From positions 1-64,000 of the forward strand of contig JAQUUV010000001.1 in NCBI GenBank assembly GCA_028693695.1: 64,000 nucleotides of DNA, written 5' to 3'. The notes under the pieces are model-generated. The model was not told the origin of the DNA and searched no databases. It worked only from the letters and a program-made list of their open reading frames with translations. Shown here one piece after another: positions 28,471 to 38,263 of this stretch. The position numbers and the translations under genes were made by a program. This stretch comes from Syntrophomonas sp. (GTDB lineage Bacteria > Bacillota > Syntrophomonadia > Syntrophomonadales > Syntrophomonadaceae). Every line of letters starts with the position of its first letter. Position 1 is the first letter of the stretch.

Positions 28471-28516
28471 AAAGGGGCCGCAACGAAACTTAGGTTTTGT
28501 TACGGCCCCTTCTTTT
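28471..28516 (+). terminator. Terminator of ABC cluster 1
   Basis: AAGGGGCCG and CGGCCCCTT arms extend through CAACGAAACxxAxGTTTTGTTA, then TCTTTTA. Confidence 0.88.
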
Positions 28517-28536
28517 ACTTTTGGAATTGCTCCTAT

Positions 28537-28735
28537 TACTTAGATCTTTTCTATCCTGGCGGCTGATACTTTATATTCAGGTATCTTGGCTACCGGGTCG
28601 AGACATTTGGCTTGGGTTAAGACATTGGCCGCAGCCTCAGCAAAATGGAAGAAAGTGAAAACAACACCATCTGGAATCATCTCGGTAACACGAGCTTTAA
28701 CCTCAATGTAACCTCGACGGGTAATGAGTTTCACC
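28537..28735 (-). pseudogene. fdhA 3'-end fragment, copy B
   Basis: About 200 bp match fdhA 42720-42918 with only two or three differences. This copy extends about 50 bp further into the gene than copy A. At 28735 it is fused directly to a SIR2-like fragment on the other strand. Confidence 0.92.
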
Positions 28736-29092
28736 AAACGTCCCAGGCATTAAACGAAATCATCTGCAATCTAATCATAAAATATAATGACTGCACCATG
28801 GAAGATCTGGAAGGTATATTTCCATTATCGCGAAAGCTTTTTGACACTGTTCCCCATTCGGAGATCCGCTCATTTAATCTTGATTACCTGACGGAAATTG
28901 AAGTGGAACCATATAAACACGACTTTTTAAACGTTGATGACTGGCCCCGGACCTATACCTTTAACGATGACAACGCCATTGAAAGCAATGGCAATTTTTA
29001 GGCGCTGGCACCCTATTATAATTACAAAAATTATGTTATCACGCGAAAAACCGTATATAAACTGTATGGTGATGCATATACAGAAGCGATGT
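28736..29092 (+). pseudogene. SIR2-like gene remnant
   Basis: The DNA is about 90 percent identical to 38400-38755 of the intact SIR2-like gene. It lacks the first 45 codons and the last third, carries a TAG in place of a Gln codon at 28999-29001, and ends in unrelated sequence after GDAYTEAM. It shows that the ABC cluster on its right once had its own SIR2-like partner. Confidence 0.88.
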
Positions 29093-29193
29093 TGAAACTT
29101 AAATTTTGGCAGTGTCAAGAATTTTTCCATATTAATTTTTGGGAGCAACCTCAAGTGTCCTTTTTGAACATATTGGGGTAAAAAAGACCATAT

Positions 29194-30072
29194 CTATTTG
29201 TCGATGGAGTTCCAGTCCAATTCATTGGGATTCCATCCCAGAACGCTCATCTGCGTTTTGGTAATGTAGCGTACGCGACCGTTTTCCAACTCAACAATGC
29301 GTTTATCCACATTTTTGCGAAACATATCTTCTTTGCCGGGGATAATTTTACCAAAGTCCGAAAGGTAGTCATAGATATCTTCGCGGGTTGCGCCCTCATA
29401 TTCCCAGCCACCCTCAACATAGTTAAGGGTCGGGTTTGCACCAAGATCGTATAATATGTTGAAAGGAACGTTGAATCCCAACGCTCTATTGTCATGTGAT
29501 GTAGTACTTAATTTCTTAAATTTCTCTGTGAAATCGCCCTGCCATTCGTCAGATGCCCCTGCAAATATTTCCGCCATGACATGTCTGTAGGCCAGAGGCC
29601 GACTAAAGGTTATCGAATAGCAGTGCTTTGTCGCTGCTCGGCTCAGTTTCACAATATCCGCCTGTGCAGGCGAGATACATGCAACAACGATATCATGCTT
29701 GGGAAAGTCTATACCGGGTGTAGATTTATGCCAATTTAAATGCAGCGTCTCTACATTTGTCAAGCCCTCTTCCCTTGCGTTTTTTGCGCAGTACGCCAAC
29801 ATATTTTCGCCTGCATCCATTCCAGTTACGCGCTTCACACGCTTTGCAATGGGCAGCGTTAGGCGGCCTGCGCCGCAGCATGCGTCAAGCACGGTATCCT
29901 CGGGAGAAAGATTGAGCGCGTTGACTTGTTTTTCAGTAAATTTCTTTTCAAACCCTCTCCGTCTGTCCCAGCTGTCCGCAGTAGTATCCCAATGTGCCGT
30001 TGATTCGTCGTCCATGGAAGTTGCCCAACCTGTCATTTTTTCCAGCATGCGCCAGTTTAGTAGTCCTTCCAT
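29194..30072 (-). CDS. Class I SAM-dependent methyltransferase, ABC cluster 2
   Basis: The 292-residue enzyme has motif I VLDACCGAGRLTLPIAKRVK (about residues 60-79), GMDAGENMLAY and a C-terminal region GFNVPFNILYDLGANPTLNY similar to the cluster 1 enzyme. The unusual CCGAG in motif I replaces CGxGxG but keeps the glycines needed for SAM. I chose ATG 30072 after an ACGGAGT site. Upstream in-frame starts lack one. It is the last gene of the cluster SBP-permease-ATPase-methyltransferase, read right to left. Confidence 0.88.
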   Translation of the reverse strand: MEGLLNWRMLEKMTGWATSMDDESTAHWDTTADSWDRRRGFEKKFTEKQVNALNLSPEDTVLDACCGAGRLTLPIAKRVKRVTGMDAGENMLAYCAKNAREEGLTNVETLHLNWHKSTPGIDFPKHDIVVACISPAQADIVKLSRAATKHCYSITFSRPLAYRHVMAEIFAGASDEWQGDFTEKFKKLSTTSHDNRALGFNVPFNILYDLGANPTLNYVEGGWEYEGATREDIYDYLSDFGKIIPGKEDMFRKNVDKRIVELENGRVRYITKTQMSVLGWNPNELDWNSIDK

Positions 30073-30111
30073 TATATTACTCCGTCCTTTCTTACATATC
30101 TGCACCGCTTT

Positions 30112-30891
30112 TTATAGCTTGGCAATGCAAACATTTCGTCCAACTTTTTCAACATGTTCAATTTTAACATCGATCTGATAAACCGATGAAAGCATTTCCT
30201 CTGTAATGGCGTCTTTAGACAAACCTACTGTTAAGTGCCCACTTCTATCAAGAACGCCCACGGTATCTTCCAACATGATGGCATGATCGGGGTTATGCGT
30301 TGTCATAATAATGGCGAACCCCCGTTTTGACAGGTCTTTGATCATGCGGATCGTCTTGAGCTGGTTCCCAAAATCCAACGCAGAGGTTGGTTCGTCCATT
30401 ATAATTATCTTGGGCTCCTGCACTATGGCGCGAGCAATCATCGCTTGCTGGCGCTCGCCGCCGCTGATATCTGTATACGGACGGTCTGCCAGATGTGCGA
30501 TTCCCATCGACTCAATTGCGGCATTTGTCTTGACAAAGTCCTCATTGCTGGGCATTCGATAGATGCTAATATAGGGTGCCCGCCCCATAACGACAAAATC
30601 GCGTACAGAATATCCATAGGTGGCATTGTGTGTCTGTGGCACATAGCCGATGTTTTTAGCAATCGTTTTTCTATCCAATTCTTTAATCAGCTTGCCATCG
30701 ATAAAAATCTCACCCGTATTGAGCTGCAGGAGGTTTGTGATACAATTTAAGAGCGTGGACTTCCCTGCGCCGTTTGGCCCTATTATGGAAAATATCTGCC
30801 CTTCTTCTATTGTAAAGTTAACATTTCCAAACACTTCATGGCCATCCAGGTAAGAAAACCCAGCGTTTTTCACTTTCATTAAAACGTTCAT
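30112..30891 (-). CDS. FecE/BtuD-type ABC ATPase, cluster 2
   Basis: The 259-residue ATPase has Walker A GPNGAGKSTLLN (about residues 38-49), Q loop YVPQTHNATYGY, signature ISGGERQQAMIARAI, Walker B IIIMDEPTSALD and the switch His in MTTHNPDHAI. It differs clearly from the ATPases of clusters 1 and 3, so cluster 2 is an older relative and not a recent copy. The start overlaps the stop of the permease gene. Confidence 0.92.
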   Translation of the reverse strand: MNVLMKVKNAGFSYLDGHEVFGNVNFTIEEGQIFSIIGPNGAGKSTLLNCITNLLQLNTGEIFIDGKLIKELDRKTIAKNIGYVPQTHNATYGYSVRDFVVMGRAPYISIYRMPSNEDFVKTNAAIESMGIAHLADRPYTDISGGERQQAMIARAIVQEPKIIIMDEPTSALDFGNQLKTIRMIKDLSKRGFAIIMTTHNPDHAIMLEDTVGVLDRSGHLTVGLSKDAITEEMLSSVYQIDVKIEHVEKVGRNVCIAKL

Positions 30892-31937
30892 CGCAATTTC
30901 ATCCTTTGCTTAAACAACAGCCATGCAAACAACGGCGCACCAATAAATCCCGTGATTACGCTAAGAGGTACCTCCGCGGCAGTTACCGTGCGCGCCAGCG
31001 TATCCACTACCAACATAAACGATGCGCCCACAAATACCGAAATGGGCATGACCTTGGAATTATCCGGTCCAACAATCATTCTGCACATATGCGGAATGAT
31101 TAGTCCCACCCATCCAACCGTACCACTTATGCATACTGCGCAGCCCGTCAATACGGTGGAACAAATGATGGCGCAGCCGCGAATCGCCTTAATGTTTGTC
31201 CCCAGTAAGCTAGCCTCGTTTTCCCCTAGTGATATAATATTGATACGCCAACGGATGACAATAAGTATTATCATTGCCACAAACATTGCTGGAAAGACCG
31301 CAATGACATCTTCTGCTTTGACGGACGAGATACTTCCCAGTTGCCAATAAGTAATAGCCGCCAACTGTGTTTCCGGGTCGGCAATGTATTTTAACAAGCC
31401 GATGGTAGATATCATGAATCCCGATACAATGACGCCTGAAAGCACAAGCATCAACGATGAACTATTGCGCATCAGTTTGGGAATGGCAGTTGCGATGAAT
31501 ACTGCAACCAAACCAAAAGCCAATGCGAAGAGCTGAATTCCTATATGTCCCAGACCCATTAGTATAGCCAGCGCTGCACCTACACACGAACCCGAGGATA
31601 CACCGAGCAGGTCTGGAGAAACCAACGGGTTTTTAAATATGCCTTGATAGGTTGCGCCAGAAAGCGAGAGTGCCGCACCGACAAGCAAAGCTGCTATCAT
31701 ACGCGGAAGCCTTACCTTTAATACCACGTTTTCCATGATGTCTGTCCATGTTCGTTCTATTGGAAAAATGGGAGAAAGCAGGATTCTTATTATATCTTCC
31801 AGACTTAAACTGTATCTGCCTAAGCAGAGGGAAACTAAGCTTAGTACAAGAGTTAAGATAATCATCAGAACGAGCACCCGACATCGCCGCTTGTCATTTG
31901 CCATTCTTACCAATTCCACAGATTTATTCGAATTCAT
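30888..31937 (-). CDS. FecCD-type ABC permease, cluster 2
   Basis: About 349 residues from ATG 31937. An in-frame ATG at 31970 lacks a ribosome site, so the choice is not certain. The family signature is RLPRMIAALLVGAALSLSGA then YQGIFKNPLVSPDLLGVSSG, and the coupling segment is GTVGWVGLIIPHMCRMIVGP. It has about ten membrane helices. It pairs with the ATPase that overlaps it by 4 bp and the binding protein encoded just upstream. Confidence 0.9.
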   Translation of the reverse strand: MNSNKSVELVRMANDKRRCRVLVLMIILTLVLSLVSLCLGRYSLSLEDIIRILLSPIFPIERTWTDIMENVVLKVRLPRMIAALLVGAALSLSGATYQGIFKNPLVSPDLLGVSSGSCVGAALAILMGLGHIGIQLFALAFGLVAVFIATAIPKLMRNSSSLMLVLSGVIVSGFMISTIGLLKYIADPETQLAAITYWQLGSISSVKAEDVIAVFPAMFVAMIILIVIRWRINIISLGENEASLLGTNIKAIRGCAIICSTVLTGCAVCISGTVGWVGLIIPHMCRMIVGPDNSKVMPISVFVGASFMLVVDTLARTVTAAEVPLSVITGFIGAPLFAWLLFKQRMKLR

Positions 31938-32041
31938 TCCAACTTCACTGCCCCTTATTACATCCCACATCCATTTTGTAAACTCACCCCAACTTTGTTG
32001 GAGTGAGTTTAAATTAGCGCATAATCACCCAAGTTTTATTT

Positions 32042-33115
32042 TTACGGAGCTGTCGGGAAGAGAATATCCTGAATTTCTTTTTCTGTGGGCGTATATTTAT
32101 AATACGTATTATAGAAATTAGTTACTTCCGCTTTCATGTCGATATCGGCAAAAAGCTTAGGCTGAATAACGGTGGCTGCCCACAGCACCTGTAAGGCTTC
32201 ATCAGCGCTTCTTACGCACCATGGAAACACGCCCCTGGGATTAACATATACTTTGTCATTCTTGATAGCTGAGAGTTTGGCCAATCTTGCGTCTGCTAAA
32301 TAGGCTTTCTTATGAGCATAATCCCTGCAAATGATAATATCAGGATTCCATTGAAGCAACTGCTCAGGAGATACGTCTTTGAACGTTCCTTCAATGCCAT
32401 TTTCAGCAGCAATATTTACACCGCCTGCCATTTCAATCCATGATTTAACAATGGTGCCATTGCCTTCTGTATTAAGGATACCGTTTGCAGCATAAAACAC
32501 GGTAGGGCGGTCTGCCTTCGCGATGGCAGTTGTTTTTGCTGTAACATTATCTATGTTTTTCTGATAGAACGCACTCAGTTGTGCAGCAATCTTCGTTTCC
32601 TTTTCACCCATAATCTCACCAAGAAGATTGACGCATTTAATAAGAGTTTCAGGAGAAGTACCCATCATCATTACTGCGGGGATACCGGCGTTTTCAACTG
32701 TGCTTTTTTGTTCTTTGGTGCTGACGATGACAACATCCGGCTTAAGGCTCATTAGCATCTCGACATTAATCTCGCTTGTGGCTGAAATGAACATGGGCAG
32801 TTTTGTGATCTCGGGGTAAAATTTAATGTACCATTTATTGTTGACGTTGGATGTGTTGACAGCTATGTTTTTTCCAGGGCTGCCAAGCAACAAGAACATT
32901 TCTTCAACCGCGGGATAAGTACTGCAGATGCGATTTACTACCTTGGGGATTTTCACTTCAGCGCCTGTGAAGTCAACGACTGTGCGGGTTTCCGCAACGG
33001 TCTTGGTGGATTTATTAGAAGTAGTGGTTGTGGTTTTCTGGCAGCCTGTAGCAAATACAGCCATCATCATTATTGCCAACGCAATCGCCAATACCCGTGT
33101 TAATTTCTTTTTCAT
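32042..33115 (-). CDS. Periplasmic-binding-type lipoprotein, cluster 2
   Basis: The 357-residue lipoprotein has a signal peptide with lipobox FATGC (Cys at about residue 25) and the helical-backbone binding fold seen in FecB/BtuF proteins: VVDFTGAEVKIPKVVNRICS, LQWNPDIIICRDYA and VYVNPRGVFPWCVRSADEAL. A GAGGAGG site precedes ATG 33115. It is the first gene of cluster 2 and is preceded by the shared leader motif and a terminator, so this operon is probably attenuated. Confidence 0.92.
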   Translation of the reverse strand: MKKKLTRVLAIALAIMMMAVFATGCQKTTTTTSNKSTKTVAETRTVVDFTGAEVKIPKVVNRICSTYPAVEEMFLLLGSPGKNIAVNTSNVNNKWYIKFYPEITKLPMFISATSEINVEMLMSLKPDVVIVSTKEQKSTVENAGIPAVMMMGTSPETLIKCVNLLGEIMGEKETKIAAQLSAFYQKNIDNVTAKTTAIAKADRPTVFYAANGILNTEGNGTIVKSWIEMAGGVNIAAENGIEGTFKDVSPEQLLQWNPDIIICRDYAHKKAYLADARLAKLSAIKNDKVYVNPRGVFPWCVRSADEALQVLWAATVIQPKLFADIDMKAEVTNFYNTYYKYTPTEKEIQDILFPTAP

Positions 33116-33180
33116 TTTCTTTCCTCCTCGTATAATAATTTTAGAGCCATTAAGTAATACACCTAAAACCCGGCTATTAC

Positions 33181-33214
33181 TAACCTATAACCTAACCTAT
33201 AACCTAACCTATAG
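33181..33214. repeat. 12-bp tandem repeat
   Basis: The unit CCTATAACCTAA is present about 2.7 times upstream of the cluster 2 binding-protein gene. Confidence 0.8.
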
Positions 33215-33393
33215 CACTCTGCTTTTATTGTCCATCTACTTTAAACGGTATGAAATATGGGTTATAATTTTATATTTCCCACTACAAAAACCATACTTTT
33301 ATAAATTTCTTACAATCATTCAGTCGATGCAATTGCCTAATAATGATTTTTTGTTTTCGGGAAAGAACGGCTTAAACATGTTTCATGTTTACA

Positions 33394-33540
33394 CAAAAAA
33401 ATATGTAATAAGGCTATCGCATAATAGTCGCGCTTATTACATAAAAATACACACATTTATTCATTCTACATTGCACTCCTTTCCAAATTCGGGAGGCATA
33501 CCAGTTTCCTAGCATACCCATAGGTTACTTTTCATGGCAT
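33394..33540 (-). promoter_or_regulatory. Structured leader motif, copy C (ABC cluster 2)
   Basis: On the - strand: GGTATGCTAGGAAACTGGTA, then TGCCTCCCGAATTTGGAAAG and GAGTGC (33519-33473), then GTAATAAG ... CTTATTAC followed by ATATTTTTTT (33440-33394), a terminator. The core matches copies B and D. A hairpin with a GGAAAC loop is followed by a CTCC/GGAG hairpin. Confidence 0.6.
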
Positions 33541-33949
33541 TAATGCTTTAGAAAAAGCAACTCGAATTGCATTTATGTTTGTTTTCATTTTTGTTAATGT
33601 TATTACCGAACTTTTTTATTGTCAATCCATAATGTGGTAAATACTATTTTATTGTCAAAACAAGGTTTGTATTACATAAATACTAAGAGATACTATTAGT
33701 ACAGCAGAACAATTTATTTAACAGACTACCCCGGTATAAAGGCAATCCGTACCTAAAAGATCGAGGCGTCACCCTTTTCGATAGAAAAAGCCAGGCCCTT
33801 CAAACCCCTATGCCCCCCTATCATTATATTTTCTGAAAGGACATCAATTTAAGTCGTCAATAAATTCAAACATTGCAGGATTCCACATTTTTATGTCGAA
33901 ATTGAACGCTGTAAACATATATACAACTAAATATACTCCGAGCCAGTTA

Positions 33950-34148
33950 ACCTAAAGTGAAACCCAAGGTTTTCAGGACGATAGGGTTTGTCGGGAAACT
34001 GACATGCCTCCCAATGTGGAAAGGAGAAGCTGAATTCGGCCAGATAACGGGCGGACTGCTTTTGCGGTTCGCCTTTCTTGTTAATTTGGTTGTGGTTGAC
34101 TATTAAAAATAGTTTTTTTGCTCGGCATTTCCTTCTGCCGGGCTTTTG
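33950..34148 (+). promoter_or_regulatory. Structured leader motif, copy B (ABC cluster 3), with terminators
   Basis: AAACCC ... GGGTTT (33960-33989) encloses a loop. TGTCGGGAAACTGACA (33990-34004) is a hairpin. CCTCCCAATGTGGAAAGGAG follows, then GCTGAATTCGGC and a hairpin at 34050-34074. CTATTAAAAATAGTTTTTTT and GCTCGGCA ... TGCCGGGCTTTT (34120-34147) are terminator-like. The layout is that of a riboswitch or attenuator. Confidence 0.6.
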
Positions 34149-34224
34149 CTATTTCTGGAATCGACTACCTGCCAAGGTTTGCCATAGTAAGCCTTAAGAA
34201 TTAAATAGACAAGGTGGGATAAAT

Positions 34225-35301
34225 TTGCATGATTCAAATAGTTCTGAAATAGATTTATCAATCAAAACAAAAAAAGACGTTGCCAGAAAATTTAATAAGA
34301 AATGGATACTTCTTATCCTTAGCCTATTACTAATTGCTACTTTTGCCATTTCTTTCACTCTTGGCAGGTATGCAATTCCATTATCGCAGCTTTTTGAAAT
34401 TCTTTTTTCAAAACTATTTGGGTTTCAGGCGACTTGGGACGCTACGATGGATACCGTACTGTTTAAAGTCAGACTGCCAAGGCTTTTAGCAGCCATAATG
34501 ATTGGGGCGGTCCTGTCTTTATCAGGAGCTACCTATCAGGGATTGTTTAAAAACCCAATGGTTTCGGCCGATATTCTGGGAGCCTCGGCTGGAGCTGGGT
34601 TTGGAGCTGCTATAGCTATGCTGCTTTCTTTCGATGCCGTTGGAATTCAACTTATGTCCTTTGCATTCGGTCTGGGTGCGGTTGCGATTACCACCGTAGT
34701 CAGCACGATAGTGGGACGCGGCAACGATTCAACCCTATTGCTGGTTCTTACCGGAATGGTGGTTACTTCACTTTTCTCCTCAGCTATTGCATTAATTAAA
34801 TATGTTGCAGACCCAGATCTCAAGCTGCGAGAAATAACTTTCTGGCTTATGGGGGGGCTTTCCGCCATCAGAATGAGCGATTTAAAAATTGTTCTTATTC
34901 CAATGATTTTAGGGGCGGTTCCATTGCTGCTTTTGAGATGGAAACTAAATGTTCTTTCCTTTGGAGATGAAGAGGCCCAAGCAATGGGAATTGACACGTC
35001 GCGGTTGAGATTAATCACCATCATTTGTTCTACCCTACTGACCGCCAGTACCGTTTCTATTGGTGGGATTATCGGCTGGGTGGGATTGGTCATTCCGCAT
35101 TTGGCACGAATGCTGGTTGGACCAAATTACAGTATTCTTTTGCCGACATCCTTATTAGTTGGAGGCTTATACTTGCTGATTGTTGATAATGTTGCAAGAT
35201 GTATGTTCGCTATGGAAATTCCCCTTGGAATATTAACATCTGTCATTGGAGCACCCTTCTTCATTTACTTACTTATGCACGGAAAGAGAGGATGGGTATG
35301 A
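34225..35301 (+). CDS. FecCD-type ABC permease, cluster 3
   Basis: The 358-residue permease starts at TTG 34225 with AGGTGGG 6 nt upstream; the ATG 4 nt later is out of frame. It has RLPRLLAAIMIGAVLSLSGA then YQGLFKNPMVSADILGASAG and the coupling region GGIIGWVGLVIPHLARMLVG. It is very similar to the cluster 1 permease over its whole length. It opens a run of same-strand genes: ATPase, binding protein, two SIR2-like genes and nifHDK-like genes. The ligand is unknown. Confidence 0.92.
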   Translation: MHDSNSSEIDLSIKTKKDVARKFNKKWILLILSLLLIATFAISFTLGRYAIPLSQLFEILFSKLFGFQATWDATMDTVLFKVRLPRLLAAIMIGAVLSLSGATYQGLFKNPMVSADILGASAGAGFGAAIAMLLSFDAVGIQLMSFAFGLGAVAITTVVSTIVGRGNDSTLLLVLTGMVVTSLFSSAIALIKYVADPDLKLREITFWLMGGLSAIRMSDLKIVLIPMILGAVPLLLLRWKLNVLSFGDEEAQAMGIDTSRLRLITIICSTLLTASTVSIGGIIGWVGLVIPHLARMLVGPNYSILLPTSLLVGGLYLLIVDNVARCMFAMEIPLGILTSVIGAPFFIYLLMHGKRGWV

Positions 35302-36080
35302 AACTAGAAATCAATAATGCTGTTTGTGGATATGGTTCCAAGAAGGTAATAGAAGACATATCATTTGATGTAAAGTCAGGAGAAATCCTTTGCTTGCTGG
35401 GACCAAACGGAGTGGGCAAGACAACCCTATTTAAAACCATTTTGGGCTTTTTAAGGTTACAGAGCGGGGAAATTCTAATTGAAGGAGATAACGTAAAAAA
35501 CTGGTCTAGAAATCGGTTGGCAAAAGCAATCGGCTATGTACCTCAAGCACATACGCCGCCCTTCCCTTTTAATGTCCTTGATGTAGTAGTCATGGGAAGG
35601 ACTGCTCATATAGGTCCTTTTTCATCCCCATCCAAAAAGGATGTTCTAATTGCTGAAGAAGCATTAGAAACATTAAATATCTCTTTTCTAAAAGACAGAA
35701 TTTACACCGAAATAAGCGGAGGAGAACGGCAGATGGTGCTGATTGCCCGTGCCCTTACTCAGCAACCCGACATTTTAGTAATGGATGAACCGACGGCAAA
35801 TCTGGATTTTGGGAATCAAATAAAAGTGCTTGAGCAAATAAACCGCTTATCCAAAAACGGTTTGGCTGTTTTTATGACTACGCATTTCCCGAATCAGGCG
35901 TATCTTTGCTCAACAAAGGTTATCATCCTCCAAAAAAACAATGAGTTTAAAATGGGTCAAGTTGAGGAGGTGATTACCGAAGAAACCCTTAAAGCAACCT
36001 ATGGAATCGATGTTAGAATTACCAGTGTAAAAAATCAAAACGGTGACAAAATCAGTGCTTGCATCCCATTACTCAATTAG
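35298..36080 (+). CDS. FecE/BtuD-type ABC ATPase, cluster 3
   Basis: The 260-residue ATPase shows Walker [15 protein letters not shown] loop YVPQAHTPPFPF, signature [15 protein letters not shown], Walker B ILVMDEPTANLD and the switch His in MTTHFPNQAY. ATG 35298 overlaps the permease TGA by 4 bp, as in cluster 1. At the DNA level stretches such as GAACGGCAGATGGTGCTG are shared with cluster 1 (near 26870), so the two clusters split fairly recently or exchanged sequence. Confidence 0.92.
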   Translation: MKLEINNAVCGYGSKKVIEDISFDVKSGEILCLLGPNGVGKTTLFKTILGFLRLQSGEILIEGDNVKNWSRNRLAKAIGYVPQAHTPPFPFNVLDVVVMGRTAHIGPFSSPSKKDVLIAEEALETLNISFLKDRIYTEISGGERQMVLIARALTQQPDILVMDEPTANLDFGNQIKVLEQINRLSKNGLAVFMTTHFPNQAYLCSTKVIILQKNNEFKMGQVEEVITEETLKATYGIDVRITSVKNQNGDKISACIPLLN

Positions 36081-36143
36081 CTTGGCCGAGATTCTTTATT
36101 CCCGAAAATCATTGATAAATCAAGACAGGAAAGGATGATTAAG

Positions 36144-37208
36144 ATGAAAAATATCAATAAAAGCATGGCAGTTGTGGTATTGCTCTTATTAATTCCGATG
36201 ATTCTGGTCGGCTGCGGTAACAATAAAGCCAATGTTCAAGTACAAACGCCCGCCAAACAAACCATCACAGATATGATGGGAAATAAGGTAGAAATTCCGG
36301 TTGAAGTGAAAAGGCTAGGCGATAGTTGGCAAGCTCATAATGAAGTGGTGGCAATGCTAGGGGCTGGCGATCGAATTGTTGCTACAATTCATACACCTCA
36401 AAGCAGACCCTGGTTATTTAAAGTTGTTCCTGCCATGAATAATGCCGTCCAAACTTTCGATGCAAATGGTGTGAAAATTGAAGAATTGATCAAAACAAAA
36501 CCAGATCTTGTCTTTGTCTCACAAGGTGACAAAAGCGCCAAAACAATTACCGAGGCTGGCATTCCAGTGGTTGAATTTAAAACCTTTACAAACTATGACG
36601 AATTAAAAGAACTTTTCAAATTTACAGCCAGTATGCTCGGAGAAGATGCTAAAAAACGAGCTGATCTATATGCTTCTTATCTCGACAGTAAAATCAAAAT
36701 GCTGACTGATGTAACTTCCAAAATACCTGAGGATAAGAAACCGAAAGTATTGCACATAACTTCCCTTTCTCCGCTCTCGGTAGATGGTAATAATACCATT
36801 ATTAATTCCTGGATCGAAGTTGCCGGCGGTATTAATGCAGCTAAAGAAACCAGTGGAAACATGGTTAAGGTTAACATGGAGCAGGTATTAAAGTGGAACC
36901 CTGATGTAATCATAATAGGCAATACAGTTAAAGATTGGGACAAAGTTCTAACAGACCCCGAATGGGCAAATATATCTGCTATCAAGACCAAAAAGGTTTA
37001 TCTTAATCCTGACGGAGCCTTTTATTGGGACCGTTATGGAGCGGAGGAAGCTCTGCAAATTCAATGGGCAGCTAAATTATTAAATCCAGACCAGTTCCCA
37101 GATCTAGATATAGCCAAAGAAACCAAGACCTTCTACAAAACTTTTTTTAGCTATGACCTTACTGATGACGATGTGCAACTGATATTGAAAGGATTACCCC
37201 CCAAATAA
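36144..37208 (+). CDS. Periplasmic-binding-type lipoprotein, cluster 3
   Basis: About 354 residues from ATG 36144; an in-frame ATG at 36135 lies too close to the GGAAAGG site. The signal peptide ends in lipobox LVGC. Binding-fold segments are ITDMMGNKVEIPVEVKRLGD, LKWNPDVIIIGNTV and VYLNPDGAFYWDRYGAEEAL. A decayed piece of a second gene of this type lies after nifK at 42500. It delivers the ligand to the cluster 3 permease. The gene is 117 bp upstream of the first SIR2-like gene. Confidence 0.92.
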   Translation: MKNINKSMAVVVLLLLIPMILVGCGNNKANVQVQTPAKQTITDMMGNKVEIPVEVKRLGDSWQAHNEVVAMLGAGDRIVATIHTPQSRPWLFKVVPAMNNAVQTFDANGVKIEELIKTKPDLVFVSQGDKSAKTITEAGIPVVEFKTFTNYDELKELFKFTASMLGEDAKKRADLYASYLDSKIKMLTDVTSKIPEDKKPKVLHITSLSPLSVDGNNTIINSWIEVAGGINAAKETSGNMVKVNMEQVLKWNPDVIIIGNTVKDWDKVLTDPEWANISAIKTKKVYLNPDGAFYWDRYGAEEALQIQWAAKLLNPDQFPDLDIAKETKTFYKTFFSYDLTDDDVQLILKGLPPK

Positions 37209-37325
37209 AATAGATTTCTAAGCCATTAAAATTTCGGTGCCGTGATGGCGATGTTGCCTGCCTATCTGATCAGCAATATCGTCTATTGCGGCAATATTAA
37301 TTATATTTAATGAGGTGAAACAAAT

Positions 37326-38174
37326 ATGGGTATTAAAATCGTTGATGTTCAGGAAGGTAGCGCTATGGCAGCTAGACTGGCTCTTGAAAAGAAATTGATT
37401 CCGTTTATAGGATCAGGATTTACTGCCTATTGCAAGTCAAGGCAGGGATATTGTCCGACTGTGGAACAATTAAAAGAGATCAGCCGCAATTTATTAATTA
37501 AATTTAATGATTACTTACTTGAGGATATTAATGAAATAAAAACTCATCCAATACGGACGTTTTTTGATATTGCTCCACGGTCTGATGTTAAAACATTTTT
37601 TCTTGATTACTTTACAGAAATAGAGTTGGAACAATATAAGATGGATTTTTTGAATGTAATTGATTGGCCGCGAGTTTACACCTTTAATATTGATAATGCC
37701 ATTGAAACCCATGGTAATTTTCAAGCGTTACTACCTTATACAAATTATAAGGATTATGTTATATCTAGGAGGCCTGTTTATAAATTATATGGTGACGCAT
37801 ACAGTGAAGCAGTATTTGATGATTGTGAAGGTGTATCCTTCAGAAATGGTTATGTCAAAAACCTTACTGCTAAAAAGAATGCGGATTTTGTTGAAAGTAT
37901 AGGCAACGATTTTGCCAGCAATAATATTATTTATGTCGGTACGAGAATAACACAGAAGCATATCAGAGACATTTATCAGAAGAGTAAACCAGTGCAAAGT
38001 TTGCAACGCATTATTGTACTCGACACAGTACCCACGCCTGAAGAAGAAGAAGGCTTATTAGTTGCGGGTGTTAATCTGATTATTCTTGTTAAAGAATATA
38101 AGCCGTTTTACACGACGTTTGTCGACTGCTATCGAAAAATGGCTGCCAATCGTAATTCATCAGAATCGGCATAA
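37326..38174 (+). CDS. SIR2-like domain protein, copy 1
   Basis: The 282-residue protein resembles SIR2-like (SIR2_2 type) proteins: KKLIPFIGSGFTAYC (residues 23-37; NAD-loop GAGxS-like), YTFNIDNAIETHG (residues 118-130; the TxNxDxxxE motif) and VYKLYGDAYSEA (residues 151-162; KLHGD with His replaced by Tyr). Such proteins often hydrolyse NAD in defence systems. Here the catalytic His of KLHGD is Tyr, so it may only bind nucleotide. A GAGGTGA site precedes ATG. It is about 60 percent identical to copy 2. Confidence 0.7.
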   Translation: MGIKIVDVQEGSAMAARLALEKKLIPFIGSGFTAYCKSRQGYCPTVEQLKEISRNLLIKFNDYLLEDINEIKTHPIRTFFDIAPRSDVKTFFLDYFTEIELEQYKMDFLNVIDWPRVYTFNIDNAIETHGNFQALLPYTNYKDYVISRRPVYKLYGDAYSEAVFDDCEGVSFRNGYVKNLTAKKNADFVESIGNDFASNNIIYVGTRITQKHIRDIYQKSKPVQSLQRIIVLDTVPTPEEEEGLLVAGVNLIILVKEYKPFYTTFVDCYRKMAANRNSSESA

Positions 38175-38263
38175 CGAGGGGAGTGTCGCCGCTATGACTG
38201 CCGAACGGGGCCATATTTGGACGAACCAAATTTTTGTTCGTATTCTTTTGTTAGGAGGTAACG

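Noticed and set aside
33720..33830. Possible c-di-GMP (GEMM) riboswitch on the - strand
   Set aside because: It has GACGC and GGTA-like pieces, but the order and the receptor loop do not match the family.
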